The notes under the pieces: generated by a model
The model's input: the letters and a program-made list of their open reading frames with translations, nothing else
Told to the model about the DNA's origin: nothing
The model's database searches: none
Translations under genes and position numbers: made by a program
In this document: positions 28,235 through 45,172 of the stretch, one piece after another
How the letters are laid out: the number at the start of each line of letters is the position of its first letter
Position numbering within the stretch: the stretch's first letter is position 1
Assembly (NCBI RefSeq): GCF_035594125.1
Contig: NC_087198.1
Coordinates: forward strand, 2,401,633-2,465,632
From: Scylla paramamosain
Lineage: Eukaryota; Arthropoda; Malacostraca; Decapoda; Portunidae
DNA: 64,000 nucleotides
Reading direction: 5' to 3'

Positions 28235-28460
28235 ACTCGTTGCGTCACCCTTCCTGGGCCTCGGCATATAGAGTAGGATGGACAGTTCCTTTTTCCACCG
28301 TCTTTACGTTACCAATCACAGTTGACCGGCATCTATTTAAGACTTTGTAAACCTAGGAGCGAGCAATCGTCTCCAAAAAAAATCCAGCTGTTACCAGGAT
28401 TCGAACACGACACTTCCTACATTGTAGTCAGACACGCTACCGACTGAGCTACCGCGGTCC
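28235..28460 (-). mobile_element. tRNA-derived SINE, unit 1 copy (3' end missing)
   Basis: The minus strand begins GGACCGCGGTAGCTCAGTCG, containing an RNA polymerase III A box, and has a B box (GTTCGAATCC) about 55 bp on. The tRNA-like head is followed by about 150 bp of unrelated body. There is no matching 3' acceptor strand, so it is not a tRNA gene. In units 2 and 3 the body extends about 35-45 bp further (through CCAGTCCTGGGCC) before an A/T-rich end. Here similarity stops at 28,235, which is also the left edge of the large duplication. Confidence 0.8.
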
Positions 28461-28484
28461 AGATATCTTGCTTATACTAAGGCC

Positions 28485-28529
<45 letters not shown>

Positions 28530-28564
28530 TGAAGACTTAAACACAGGAACCAACTTTGAATTTA

Positions 28565-28800
28565 TACTCACTATGGAAAATAATAAAAGGTAGAGCGATT
28601 AAATAGAGGAAGAATTCATTGTTTCTTGCATTACTCATTCATTACTAAGATTCATTTCGCTGGATTACCAAAGAAAAAATATAAGAAAACTCGCTGCGGG
28701 AATGACGTATGGCGATTAAAAAATGGGGAAAAAAAATGTTTCCTACACTATTGTTACAACTATGAAATTTACCCTGCATTGACAAAAAAAAAAAAAAAAA
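28565..28800 (+). repeat. 100-bp-period degenerate array, unit 1 (two copies left)
   Basis: Copies begin CTATGGAAAATAATAAAAGG and CGCTGCGGGAATGACGTATG. The three further copies seen in units 2 and 3 are missing; sequence jumps from GAAACCCATT to CCCACGCTTCCCGC, with CCCACGC microhomology at the join. Confidence 0.75.
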
Positions 28801-28804
28801 AAAC

Positions 28805-29500
28805 AGAAACCCATTCCCACGCTTCCCGCTCAGGTGAAGACGAGAACCACCTGGACTGCTAAAGGGAGGGAAGTAAGAGATCCTGTGAGTTATCAGGTGA
28901 GCAAAGACGCCATTTCAGCTTTGCAGGTAAACTCGCGAATCAGCAGAACTAATAATGTTGAGAAAGGCAGCAGTTCCATGCCACTCAGGTGTGCAATGTG
29001 ATCGGGGCATTTTCCTCTGGTTAAGGAAGGTGGCATTTCAACTTTCCAGGTTGTTCATTCAGTTCTCAGACACGAGAGACAAGGTGACTTGTGAACTGAA
29101 GAAAGACAACTCCTATATTACTTAGGTGACCAATTTAAATAGAGCGCTTTTCTCGTCAACAAAGGTGGTATTTCAACTTTCTAGATAATTAACTAATCAA
29201 TTTCATTTTTTCAGATAAACACGAGAAACAAAACGATTAATGAACTGGAGAAAAACAAAAGTTCCATATTGCTAAGGTGAGCAATGTGAAAAAGCTATCA
29301 GCTATTTTCTCAGGTGAACAAAGATGGCATTTCAATTTCCCAGGTGAACAAGTTGAACCACGAGGAACATCGTAACTAATAAACTGGAGACAGGCAGAAT
29401 TTCTAAACCACTCAGGTGAACAATATAAACCAATCACAAGATACTTTTCAGGTGAACAAAGATGACATTTCAACTTTCCAGGTTAATAAATATATTCCTA
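28805..29500 (+). repeat. 130-155-bp-period degenerate array, unit 1
   Basis: About five copies of a unit with CAGGTGAACAAAGATGGCAT, TTCAACTTTCCAGGT, ACACGAGAAACAAAACGA, TAATGAACTGGAGAAA and TCCATATTACTCAGGTGAGC. Copy starts are near 28,896, 29,023, 29,156, 29,313 and 29,450, after a partial copy at 28,830. The minus-strand frame with repeated CHLCSPE words is a by-product of this repeat. Confidence 0.85.
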
Positions 29501-29589
29501 ATTATGCTTTTTCATCTTTCTGCGTCTTATATATAACAGAGGAACATCAAGACACCTAGAGAGTTAACTAAACTGACCAACCTATTCTG

Positions 29590-29862
29590 TCCGCCTCTCT
29601 AATGCAGGAGTTAACCAGTATTCTCAGTCATTCATCCCTTTCTCTGGTAAACTCTGGAACTCCCTGCCTGCTTCTGTATTTCCACCTTCCTCTGACTCGA
29701 ATTCCTTCAAGAGGGAGGTTTCAAGACACTTATCCTTCAGTTTTTGACTACTGCTTTGGACACTTTTCTGGGAATGGCATCTCAGTTGGCTTTCATTTTT
29801 TTATTTATTTATTTTTTGTTGCCCTTGGCCAGTGTCCCTCCTACGTAAAACAAGAAAAAAAA
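29590..29862 (+). mobile_element. LINE family A 3' end, unit 1
   Basis: Encodes the last codons of ORF2 ([15 protein letters not shown] and WNSLPAS-like segments) then the 3' UTR and the tail TTGCCCTTGGCCAGTGTCC. It is 5'-truncated, typical of LINE insertion. Plus orientation. A stop precedes the normal C-terminus. Confidence 0.9.
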
Positions 29863-31964
<2,102 letters not shown>

Positions 31965-32053
31965 GTGTTTGTGTAATAGGAGTGAAATACTTTCCTTCTT
32001 TTCCAGATATTTATGTTCACTTTCTGACAAGAGACAAGAGAAACAAGAAGAGC

Positions 32054-32714
<661 letters not shown>

Positions 32715-32838
32715 ATCTCTTTCTCTGTGTTTCTTCAGTCAAAATTCTGTCGCTGTGTGTTGTTGTTTGCGTGAGGGAAGCACCGATAACACAACACCTG
32801 CTCCTCTACCGCGATACAAGCTAATAATTGGCTTTTGC

Positions 32839-32920
<82 letters not shown>

Positions 32921-32936
32921 CTCTCTTGATAAAAAC

Positions 32937-34597
32937 TTCTACAAAGCTGACCTACAAAGGAAATGCAGAGACCTAGGAATTATCAATGTGAGGGTAAATA
33001 AGGACCAGCTTATTGAAATGATACTCAGAAATACACCTCCCTCCGATCAAACCTCAGATACATCACCACCAATACCTACACCAGCACCTACACCACCACC
33101 GCCACCTCCCCGCCCGTTGTCTGACGTCACGCCTCCACATGCTGCACCTCACGCGCCACACCGTGACTGCTCTGATGACCAGCAGCAATCATCCATAGAG
33201 GGTACACAGCTTCCCTATACTGCTGACAGACGTCACCCTACCAAAGATGACATGCAGTCAGGATCACGTAACGTCATAGAGAGACATTCTGTTGATGCCA
33301 CGCAAAGCAGTACCACGACAAGACGACATGCAACCACCCTCCTCACCCCCCGTGACCAGCTGTAACGCACAAGGAGTCATACTAGAAAACTTAGTAAAGG
33401 AGATTGCAACAATAAAATCTAAGCTACAAACAAAGGACAACGAAATTGAGCTACTGAATACTGAGATGAAGATGGCCTACACAGTAATTGAACTCCTCCA
33501 GCAACGAATAACCGAATTGGAACAGCAGAATAAGAATAACAAAATACAGCAAGAGACATCAGCAAATGTTACACGCCCTTCCAGTGAACTTGAGGAGGGA
33601 AACAACAATGCTGAACGCCTTACAACATCCAGAGAAGAGGAGAGGTATCTGCTGCTAGGAGGACTGCAACCTGCAAGAAGCCTTTCCATCTGACCTAGAG
33701 GGATGTTCGATAAGGACCATCAGAAGAGCCCAACGTGGATTTGTTGAGATGCTTGGGTGTCGGAAGAAACTGACCTGGACCCCGACAAGATGCTACATAT
33801 ATGCTGGTCTGTATGACATTAAGAACAATGATGATCCAATGAGTATTTTAGATAAGATTGCTGCACTTGTTACTGAACTTAAGGGAAAAAAATGACAAAA
33901 TGGAGGTATTTGTAAGTCAGCTCGCACCCTCAATATCTTCAGATGAATTTCAAGCCAGAATTGCAGATTTTAATGAACACCTCAACAAATGGGGTGAATC
34001 TAATGAAATTTTTCATAATCAAAACTAATTTAGCTTTCAGATTTAGTACCGGTGAAGTTGATGATTTATGTTACAAATCTGGCTAGAGATTCATCAGGAT
34101 GTATTTTAAAACAAGACATGGCGTACTTAGATTGCTTCATACTTTTAGTAGACAATGTCCCTCTTTTAAACTATCTCCTAAATGGGACAGCATTCAAAAG
34201 GAATACGGTTAGACAGCCTACTGCAAATAATCAAAGAGATAATGACATGCATTCCAGTGCTAACTACATAAATCCTGCAAAGAAATACTCTCATGCACAT
34301 AATCATGTTTCATCCCACAATCACAGAGTAACACGACGTGTTCACAGAGAGACACAGGTACCCCACACTACTTCTTAACCCCACCTTCCAAACACACAAG
34401 TAAATAGAGAGTCATACAGTACAACACGGACATTAATTTTAATACTAAAGACATGAGAGTACGGAGAGGCTGCTACAACTGTGGCGAGTTCAACCATCGC
34501 CAGGCACAGTGCCGCTTTGACTATAAACTAAGATGTCAGTCTTGTAGACAGCTGGGACATAAGAGTCGCCTGTGCGAATTATACACCACACACTAGG
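32937..34597 (+). pseudogene. LINE family B ORF1 (gag-like), broken
   Basis: The N-terminal segment reads KADLQRKCRDLGI with VNKDQLIEMIL, like a SAP-type DNA-binding helix pair. A Pro/Thr-rich linker follows (33,050-33,110). After a frameshift near 33,300 there is a coiled-coil stretch (33,390-33,545; LVKEIATIKSKL, LLQQRITELEQQ). The C-terminal part carries two CCHC knuckles, CYNCGEFNHRQAQC (from 34,471) and CQSCRQLGHKSRLC (about 34,532-34,573). CCHC knuckles in LINE ORF1 proteins bind the element RNA. At least three frame breaks are present (near 33,300, 33,690 and 33,890), so no protein is made from it as a whole. Confidence 0.8.
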
Positions 34598-34639
34598 AAA
34601 CTGGCAATGAAGGTGATGCCGATACTTTTGACCTTATAA

Positions 34640-37503
34640 AATTAAAGGATTATGTTACTATAGAACATATCAATGCACAAAGCATACTAGGTAACAAGGT
34701 AGAGATGGAACTGTTAATGAAGGAAAGAGATCCAGACGTTTTGTGTGTCAGTGAGACATGGCTCCTCCCCGAGACTCCTGATAAGTTCGTTGATTTTTGA
34801 AAATTATGCTATTTTTAGATGTGACAAAGGACGTGGTGGTGGATCATGCATTATTTGTAAAGAATACTTTTACTGTGACTCCTTTCCAGACACATATCGA
34901 CAAGCCTGTAGGTGTGGAAGATGTATGGTTAACATTACAATGTAGAAAGCTGCCATCTATTGTTATAGGATGTTTATATCGTCATCCGAAGGCACCCACT
35001 GATACTTTTGACTACATAGGAGAAGTTTTTAAGCAGTTGCTGTTAACCAAGAAGAATTTTTTATGTACTAGGCGATTTTAATGATGACTTTTTATCCTCT
35101 AATAGTAATCCTTAAGAAAATATTAGCCAACACCAAACTGTGTCAAGTTATTGATAAAGCTACTAGAACAACTAGTCATTGTGCCACTTTACTTGATAAT
35201 GATTATTACTAACAATCGTGAAACAATTATTTCCTTTGATGTTGAACCTTGTCCCAATAGCTGATCACGACTTGATAACCGTCCACTGTAAAACTTGCGT
35301 AAACCCAAACGTGCCCCTGCTGTTACAAAGACTACTCGCTGTATGGCTGACTACTCTCCTGATATTTTTTGTAATATTTTAAGTCAAGAAAGTAATACAT
35401 TTAGAGAAGTATTTGATACTGATGATGTAGATAAACAAGTGGGGCATTTTTACAGACACCTTTCGTTGTTGCTTAAACGCATGTGCTCCATTTAAAAACT
35501 AGAAAAATCAGAAGACCACACGCACCATGGATGACTGATGACATCAAGTCAGCGATGAGAGAGAGAAATAATACACAAATATTGCTAAAAAAAGATCGTA
35601 CCAATGCCACTTTACTAACTAAATATAAAGATCTCAAAACAAAGGTTAAAAGGATGATACATGCAGCGAGGACTGAGTTTCATAATAATGAATTTATTGA
35701 GAATAATGGAGACACAGCAGCCACATGGCGAGTAATACACAAATTGGGTTTGAGCAAGTCCATGAACAGTAAGTCTTTACCTATGGCCAGCAAAGTGGAT
35801 GAACTAAATGAATATTTTGTAAATGTTGGAAAGAAAGCTTTTGAAAAGTCACAACAGGGTATGGGTGAGGACACGAATAATGAATATCTCCAAACTCCAA
35901 CCATATCGCATAATGTTGAGTTTTTCAGACCGCAGCCCGTGGATGCTGCCACAGTAATCCTTACAATGAAGCAATTAAAGAAAACTAATTTTTGTGGGTC
36001 AGACGAGATCTCTTTTTAGATTTTTAAGAGATGCATTACCTGTCGTGACACCATACCTTACATGTATTATAAACACTTGCATTGTCACAGGTGTTTCCCC
36101 CACTGCATGGAAGCATCTTTCGTTACCGCCTCTCTATAAAAGCGGAGCATCTGATGATCCGGGCAATTATCGATCTATTTCATTACTATCAATTCTGTCC
36201 AAGATTCTTGAAAAGGTAATAGCCACGCAGTTAACAAAACTTCTTGGAGTCAAATAGCTTGATTAACTGTACACAACATGGATTTAGACCTAACTTATCA
36301 ACCATCACGGCTCTAACTAAAGTTACAAATACTATTTACGAAAACATGGACAGTAAGAAGATATCCTTACTTGCTTTGTGTGACTTGTCGAAAGCTTTCG
36401 ATAGTGTCAGCCCACAACATTTTATTGGATAAGATGTACGAAATGGGAATTGACTCATTCTTGTTTAGTCATAATTTAAGCAATAGAACGCAATCAGTTC
36501 GTGTTGGAGACAATGTATCCTCAAAGCTAAACGTAAGTTTTGGCGTTCCCTCAGGGATCTATTTTAGGCCCTAATATATATTTACTATATATGTCAATGA
36601 CCTCAGCACACAAGTAAAAGAACTGCTCCCTAGTGCAATATGCAGACGACACACAAATTATACTTTCAAACTCAGTTGAAAAACTTGCCTGATCTCATAA
36701 GAAAAACTGAAGAAACTTTAGAAAAAATTAAAAGATACTTTAATAGAAATGGTTTATTACTTAACATGAATAAAACTCAGTGCATGTTCATTGGTAGCAG
36801 GAATTTACTTTCTAGAATACCCAATGATACTGTGATACACGCTGGTGACACATGCATCCAACCCTGTGACTCCTTGAAAAATTTGGGTGTATTCTTTGAT
36901 AAACATATGCTCTTTGACACACACATAACTGAGATGACATAAAAAAGCCTTCGGAGTACTGATGTTTCATCAATAGAATAAAAGAGCTTTTTAGCAGTAA
37001 GGCCAGAAAAATTGTTATTCAAACACTTGTCCTTAGCGTTATTAACTATGGCATGATGATATGGGGCTCTGCCAATAAAACTCAGCAAAAGAGAGTGCAA
37101 AAAACTGTATAATTTTTCGGCAAAAGTGGCTGTAGGAGGAAGATCAAGGTATGATTCATGCTTCTCCAATACTAGATGAATTAAGATGGCTAAATGTTAA
37201 CAAAAGGATTCAATATGAACAGTGCATATTTATGTATAATATTATCTATAATAAGTTCCCTAATTGGTTTATTTCACCATCACAGCCGTGAGTCAGGTCA
37301 GTCAAAGAAGCACGAGGCAACAACACAATTTCCCATATACCAAGAACCAACACGAACTACGGGCCAAAGATTAATGTCTGTTAAAGGACCACGAGTGTGG
37401 AATGCCTTGCCCCCAGATATTAAAATTACGACAAATGCTCATACATTTAAGACAAGCCTCAAACGTCACATGTTGCACCATGATCTTCCTCTTGGATTTT
37501 AAT
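34640..37503 (+). pseudogene. LINE family B ORF2 (endonuclease-RT), broken
   Basis: Endonuclease remnants: HINAQSILGNKVEME (about 34,668), CVSETWLLPE (about 34,745), VIGCLYRHPKAP (about 34,965). Reverse transcriptase remnants: LPPLYKSG and NYRSISLLSILSKILEKV (36,120-36,225), QHGFRPNLSTITAL (36,269), LCDLSKAFDSV (36,379-36,411), FGVPSG in place of the usual GVPQG (36,541) and QYADDTQIILS (36,636-36,668). The C-terminal part has LKNLGVFFD, an INYGMMIWGSANK segment and a final RVWNALPPDIK region ending at 37,502. Frameshifts occur near 34,795, 35,080, 35,480, 36,010, 36,255, 36,425, 36,560 and 36,940. The YADD catalytic box survives but is separated from the rest by frame breaks. Confidence 0.85.
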
Positions 37504-37769
37504 TACTATATGGAATAGATACATAGCTTTTAATTTACTTAGTTTATGTTACTTTTAGAAATTTTAACTGCTTGAAAATTCTATTTTATGTGTTATTTTT
37601 ATATTCTTATTGTTTGATTTTTTGCTGCAAGTTGTATGACTTGCATCTTATTGGAAGAATTAGTAGGTATGATTTTCTTTTATATGTATATACACTCTTT
37701 ATGGAAGAACAACCATTGTAATAATGGAAAATGACAATAAAACTAAACTCTCTCTCTCTGTGTGTGTGT

Positions 37770-37875
37770 GTCACTTTTACATAAACTTCCTCTTCTCTCT
37801 TTCTCTTCGTAATCATCCTTTCATATCCATTTCTCTCCTTTATTTTTTCTCACTTTATTTCCTTTTATGTCAGCT

Positions 37876-37913
<38 letters not shown>

Positions 37914-38150
37914 CTCTCTCCTCTTCTCTCCTCTATCTCTCTCTCTCTCTCTCTCCGTCCTCTCTCTCCTCTCTCTCTCTCTCCTCCCTCTCTCTCTCTC
38001 CTCTCTCTCTCTCCTCCCCTGACTTGAGCGTAAAATTGCCACTCCGCTCCTCTCTTCTATCCTCCTATCAATTCCTCCCCCTTCCTCTCCCCCTCCTCTG
38101 CTCATAGATACGCTGCGCCCTGTGGCTACTCCCGCCCTCTGTTGCATCAC
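37770..38150. other. Unit 1: pyrimidine-rich DNA with (CT)n blocks
   Basis: (CT)n with frequent TCC interruptions at 37,879-38,020. Orthologous tracts in units 2 and 3 are pure (49,439-49,529 and 60,937-61,059). No gene. Confidence 0.8.
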
Positions 38151-38161
38151 GTACAGCCAAG

Positions 38162-38239
38162 ATGCAGGAACGAGTCATTTGGGATGGGCAGGTAAATGGT
38201 AAATATGGAAGGTATGAAGAGGTGGTGGTAGAAGCTTAG
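38162..38239 (+). other. Small conserved frame MQERVIWDGQ..., unit 1 (truncated)
   Basis: An ATG in AAGATGC context opens a 25-codon frame that ends at TAG. In units 2 (49,676-49,765) and 3 (61,206-61,295) the TAG is TGG and the frame runs four codons longer. The codon after DGQ starts GTAAAT, which also resembles a splice donor. Too short to call a gene; it could be a small exon or chance. Confidence 0.2.
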
Positions 38240-38351
38240 ACAAAACAATGAGTCACGTGGGGTTGGGAAATTAAAGGTAAGTCAAATAGTTACGTCTGGC
38301 TTTTGTTTTCTTTATTTATTTAGTGATTTTTTTCACGCTATGTATGAAGAG

Positions 38352-38353
<2 letters not shown>

Positions 38354-38411
<58 letters not shown>

Positions 38412-38426
38412 CACACACACACACAC
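38354..38426. repeat. (CA)n microsatellite, 73 bp (114 bp in unit 2, 83 bp in unit 3)
   Basis: Orthologues are 49,866-49,979 and 61,396-61,478. Each is followed about 70 bp later by a (CAC/CGC)n region (38,502-38,600; 50,052-50,155; 61,552-61,655) and a (GAG)n run. Confidence 0.97.
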
Positions 38427-39235
38427 GTACGTTTCCGGTAACTATCACTGCCAACTTCACCATTATAAACTCCCTTCATTTACCAAGCGAATTTATTAAC
38501 CACCATCACCACCGCCACCCGCCACCGCCCACCACCACCACCACCCGCCGCCACCATAACCATCACCTGCAGACTGGCGCCATTGCCATCACCACCACCG
38601 CCAGAAGCATTACCACTGCCGTGTGTGTGATCTGTGTGCAGCACCAGGGAACGGACTCAGACCAAGAGGAGAAGGAGGAGGAGGAGGAAGAGGAGGAGGA
38701 GGATTAGAAAGGAAAACCAAACAGCAGGAGATATTTTGGTCATTGTTAAGAGGTTGGTAGGAGGAGGACAAAGAGAACAATTACGAAGACTGGAAATACC
38801 ACGGAAAAAAAAAGTGGATAATTGAACTCTGTATTAGAATAAAAAAATATTTGTCAATATGAAGAAAATATACTGAAAGGAAGCAAGGAAGATAAGAGGA
38901 GGATAAAAGAACGAAAAACAAAAATCCTCCATTTTTTTCATTACTGCAACGACAACTTAATTTGAGCCAGTATATTTGTCATCACCAGTACTTCTCTTCC
39001 CAGACGCAACACTTATATGTATTTTTTATTTTTCCATATATAATAAATTTTGTAGAATAACCTTCAAATCAACAAAATGGCAGTTAATCCTTCACTTTCT
39101 TCTCCTTACAATGAAGAGAAGCTTTCAATGTACATTTTAAAATAGTAATGCATTAAAATATACATAGCTTAATATTCATACCTTGAAAAACCGTAATGCA
39201 TTTTAAATATACATAGTTCAAGAGTGATTCCATTT

Positions 39236-39293
39236 TTTCCTTCCTCTTGTTGCCCTACGCCAGTGTTCCTCTTACGTGAAAAATAGTAATACA
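39236..39293 (+). mobile_element. LINE family A-like tail scrap, unit 1
   Basis: TTGTTGCCCTACGCCAGTGT followed by TCCTCTTACGTGAAAAATAG is a diverged form of the family A 3' tail (TTGTTGCCCTTGGCCAGTGT). Orthologues are at about 50,776-50,832 and 62,282-62,338. Only the tail is left. Confidence 0.65.
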
Positions 39294-39821
39294 TTCCTTT
39301 CATTAACAAAAACACACCCAATTCCATGTCCCCTATAACTTTGACAGCGAGCGGCAACTCACTCAACTAAAATCCAGATTAATATTGAAACCCTCGAGTG
39401 CAGAGAGAGATCACCTTTCAACTTCACTCACTCACCTCAACATTCACTTCTACATTCATTGCTCACCCACGCAACACTCCACTCTCTGTCACCGCAATAA
39501 ACGGCTCCTCTTTTTTTTTTTTTTTTTTTTTACCCGCAGTAAGCTTACACGATCCACCACCACACAATTCCAGTAATTCACACACATTTCCAGCCTGTCA
39601 GTGTCCTGTCCCGTGTCCAATCGGTTTTCAAAAGATACATCAAAATCACCATGCTTTTTTTTTTTTTTTCTCAGATATCCTCGCTTCATATTCACTGGCA
39701 CTCAGTGATACGTTCAGTTATTCATCCACTCATAATTATTCACATTTACTCATTACACTTCACCCTCTTTTGGATAAGCCCTTTTTTTGGACTGCTAAAT
39801 TCAGGGAATGGCGCCTCAGTG

Positions 39822-39856
<35 letters not shown>

Positions 39857-39865
39857 CTCTCTCTC

Positions 39866-39898
<33 letters not shown>

Positions 39899-41354
39899 TA
39901 GTCCAGTGTTCGCAAAATGCACCCAAGTTTTATCTCTCTCTTCACCCATTTGCCTTTATTTTCCGCGGCTCTCACCTCCTCTCACCCCGGCCCGGCCCGG
40001 CCCGCCTCGCCCCGCTCCTCCTCCTCCCCACCTGAAGTCTACAAGATCAGGGGAAGGAAAAAAAGCAATATTAGCACTTTCCGTTTCCTCACCTGCCTCC
40101 TTCCCCCTCCACCCCACTCTCTTTTTCGCCTTCCCTTCCTCCTCCTCCTCCTCTTCTTCTCTACCACTCCTCTTCTTCATCTCGTCTTTATATATTCTGT
40201 CTTTCTTATCTTTCTTTTTTTCTATCTACGTGTGTTTCTTCGTTTCTCCTTTATCTTCTTCCTCCTCCTCCTCCTCCTCCTCCTCCTCCTCCTCCTCCGT
40301 TTTTTCTTCCTTCTCTTCCCTACATTTTTTCTCTCCTCTTCACATCATTTTCACTCAAAATAATTCTCAATTTTCTTCTCTTGTTTACATGTACTGTTTT
40401 TTTATGTTTCTCTCCATCATATTTCTTCTTCTCTTCTCTATTGTCTTTTTTCTTTCATTCCCTCTTCACATCTTCTTTTCTTTTCTTATCCATGAGCTTC
40501 TTTTTTTTATGCTTCTCCTTCTCTTCTTCTTCTTCCTTCCTCCTTCCCCTCCTCCTCCTCCTTCTCTTTTATTTCTCTCTTTCGTCCTCCTACTCAGATC
40601 ATCCTCATTCTTCCTTTTTCTTATTCTTCATGTCGATTTTCTTTCCCTCCTCCTCCTCCTCCTCCTTCTCCTCCTCCTCCTCCTTTGGTCATCACCTCCC
40701 CTTTCCTCCAATAGAATTCTCTCCCGCATCTCTTTAATTTCCACCTTTCCTTCTAGTCTCTACCCTTGGAATCCCTCCCCTCCCCTTCTCCTCCATCAAC
40801 ATCCCTCTTCCTCCTTTCCTCTCAATCTCTATTTCTCTTCGTATTTGTATTTTTTTCCCTAGTCCTTCTTTTCCTCCTCTTTTTTTTCTTTTACTTATCT
40901 TCTTCACCTCTCTTTCTTACATTTTCCACTTAAGATTGTTTTTTTTTTTACTCTTCTCACCAAACGGTTCTTCTTTTCTTGTTCCTGTTCTTCGTCACTC
41001 TTGATCATCATTTTTAACTTCCCTTCCTTATGCTCTCCATCTCTGGGTCTTCTCTTTCACACTCTCCTTCAAAAAACACAACTTTCTCCTCCTCCTCTTC
41101 CTCCCCCTCCTACAGTTTCCAGCCTTAGATATACTTCCACCTCCTTCAAAAGCAGTTCTTCATCTTCCCTCCCTCTCCTACAGTTTCCAGCCTTTAAATA
41201 TATTCCACCTCCTTCAAAAACAGTTCTTTATCTTCCTCCTCCTCCTCCTCCTCTTCCTCCTCCCCCCAAATATTTACTCCGATGACAAAAAACTGGAGGC
41301 GACCCGTTTGTTCCTCTCCTCGACTCTCCCTTTGGCCAACAAAACGAATCACTT

Positions 41355-41356
<2 letters not shown>
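39294..41356. other. Unit 1: poly-T runs and long pyrimidine tract, no gene
   Basis: From about 39,830 to 41,280 the plus strand is dominated by CT and CTC repeats. Orthologous tracts are 51,345-52,850 and 62,860-64,000. At 41,095-41,225 a 55-60 bp motif, CTACAGTTTCCAGCCTTAGA with CCACCTCCTTCAAAA, occurs twice in tandem; it is also doubled in unit 2 (52,690-52,805). A GC-rich stretch (39,980-40,035) has repeated CCCGGCCCGG. Frames of up to 670 codons in this composition are not genes. Confidence 0.75.
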
Positions 41357-43626
<2,270 letters not shown>

Positions 43627-43819
43627 AGTCAAAGTTAATGTAAAGCTTTACATTCTAATATCCAGACGTACGTTCGCCTCCATCATTCCAATTGCCTTGT
43701 GCTTATCTTGTTCTGGGTGTCATTAGGAAAGGTTGGGATTCGATGGCGGGGGAGGTGAGTCGGTTGTCCTCTTTTTTTTTATTTATCTATTTATTTATTT
43801 ATTATTATTATTACTATTA

Positions 43820-43822
<3 letters not shown>

Positions 43823-43873
<51 letters not shown>

Positions 43874-44225
43874 GCCTTAGGAGGGAGGGAGGGAGGTGAA
43901 GAAATAAGTATAAAACAACGAAAGAAGGAAAAAAGTAAAAGAAAGAAAGAAAGAAGGAAAACGAAAAAGAACCCACGACAAAAAGAAAACAGGAAAGGGA
44001 AAGGAAGAGAAAACGCAAGAAATTATGAAATAAAAAAAAGTAAAGTGAAAAAAAACATTCGTACATACATTTCTACAGACAGACAAACGTACACACAAGC
44101 AAGAGTGACAAAAAACAAACAAAAAAGCGCACAGGCAAACAAACAGACAGACAGACAGACAGACAGGCAGACAGACACACAGACAGACAGACAGACAGAC
44201 AGGCAGGCAAATGAGCAGGCAGTTA
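43823..44225. repeat. (GT)n and (CAGA)n arrays, unit 1
   Basis: (GT)n 43,823-43,870, then an A-rich purine tract, then (CAGA)n with CAGG variants at 44,140-44,215. Unit 2 orthologues are 55,168-55,225 and 55,503-55,575. Confidence 0.9.
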
Positions 44226-44775
44226 CATAGACATTAAAAAGACAAAACTCAAAAATAAAGAAAAAAAGAATTAAGAAAAAATGAAGAAAACTGCAGAAAA
44301 AAAAACACACACACTTTACTGTGAGTCTCTCCATTGTAGGTTTTTAATACCAGACGGGAAAATAAGAAAGTTTTGATGTTGACGGTGTAACTTGGGAGAT
44401 ATTAGCTGTGAGGGAAGGCGGGGCTCACTGCTGCCAGGACTCATGATGACGCACTAATACCTTGCAGGCGACAGGGGAAGAAATTAAATACCAAACAATC
44501 AAGCTTACAGGAAAAACATGTAATAGTGCAGGAGGACAATGCTGAAAAGAAGGAAAATAAAGGAAAAAAGAAAACAATGAAAGATAGAGCAAAGAAAACA
44601 CAAGAAAGGTACAGAAAGGAAAAGAACAAAACGAATACGAAAAATTAAAAAAAAAACAAATAAAGAAAAAAAAATATGAAAGAAAAAGAAAAAAAGAAAG
44701 ATTTGTGTTTTAAGGTTACTTTACCAGCGCGTGTTGGAGAGAAAATAAAAATCCTGCAAAATTGGCAAAATATTT
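44226..44775. other. Unit 1 end: A-rich DNA, no gene
   Basis: Purine-biased, with many short A runs. Orthologue is 55,580-56,150. No coding or RNA feature seen. Confidence 0.7.
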
Positions 44776-45141
44776 AGCACAAAGCTACTGTGGGAACTAT
44801 TGATGTTGAGAAACAAAAAAAAAAGTTTTCTACAAAAATAAAAAAAAAGTGAAGGTGTGGCGTATTCCGAGTGTTGGCCCAGGACTGGTACTCGTTGCGT
44901 CACCCTTCCTGGACCTCGGCATATAGAGTAGGATGGACAGTTCCTTTTTCCACCGTCTTTACGTTACCAATCACAGTTGACCGGCACCTCTTTAAGGCTT
45001 TGTAAACCTAGGAGCGAGCAATCGTCTGAAAAATGTTCCAGCTGTCACCATGATTCGAACCCGACACTTCCTACATTGTAGTCAGACACGCTACCGACTG
45101 AGCTACTGCGGTCCAGATATCTCGCTTATACTAAGGCCTGC

Positions 45142-45172
<31 letters not shown>

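Larger units (their letters stand above)
32928..37745 (+). mobile_element. Decayed two-ORF LINE (family B, jockey-like) inside (CT)n, unit 1 only
   Basis: A 4.8 kb non-LTR retrotransposon in plus orientation. It has a (CT)n on its 5' side (32,839-32,927) and ends ATGACAATAAAACTAAA followed by CTCTCTCTCT. ORF1 remnants are at 32,937-34,600 and ORF2 remnants at 34,640-37,503. About ten frameshifts or stops break the two genes, mostly single-base indels. In units 2 and 3 the same site holds only a (CT)n tract (49,244-49,328 and 60,741-60,826). No sequence similarity to LINE family A beyond shared enzyme motifs. Confidence 0.88.

Noticed and set aside
28380..28460. Functional tRNA gene on the minus strand (also 45,040-45,114 and 56,410-56,490)
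   Set aside because: A and B boxes are present, but there is no pairing acceptor 3' strand and the anticodon stem is poor; a 150 bp body follows. It is a SINE head.
29237..29473. Minus-strand frame with repeated CHLCSPE words that look like zinc knuckles (also 46,405-46,641 and 57,798-58,034)
   Set aside because: The words are the reverse complement of the repeated CAGGTGAACAAAGATGGCAT unit of the tandem array; spacing of Cys and His does not fit a finger.
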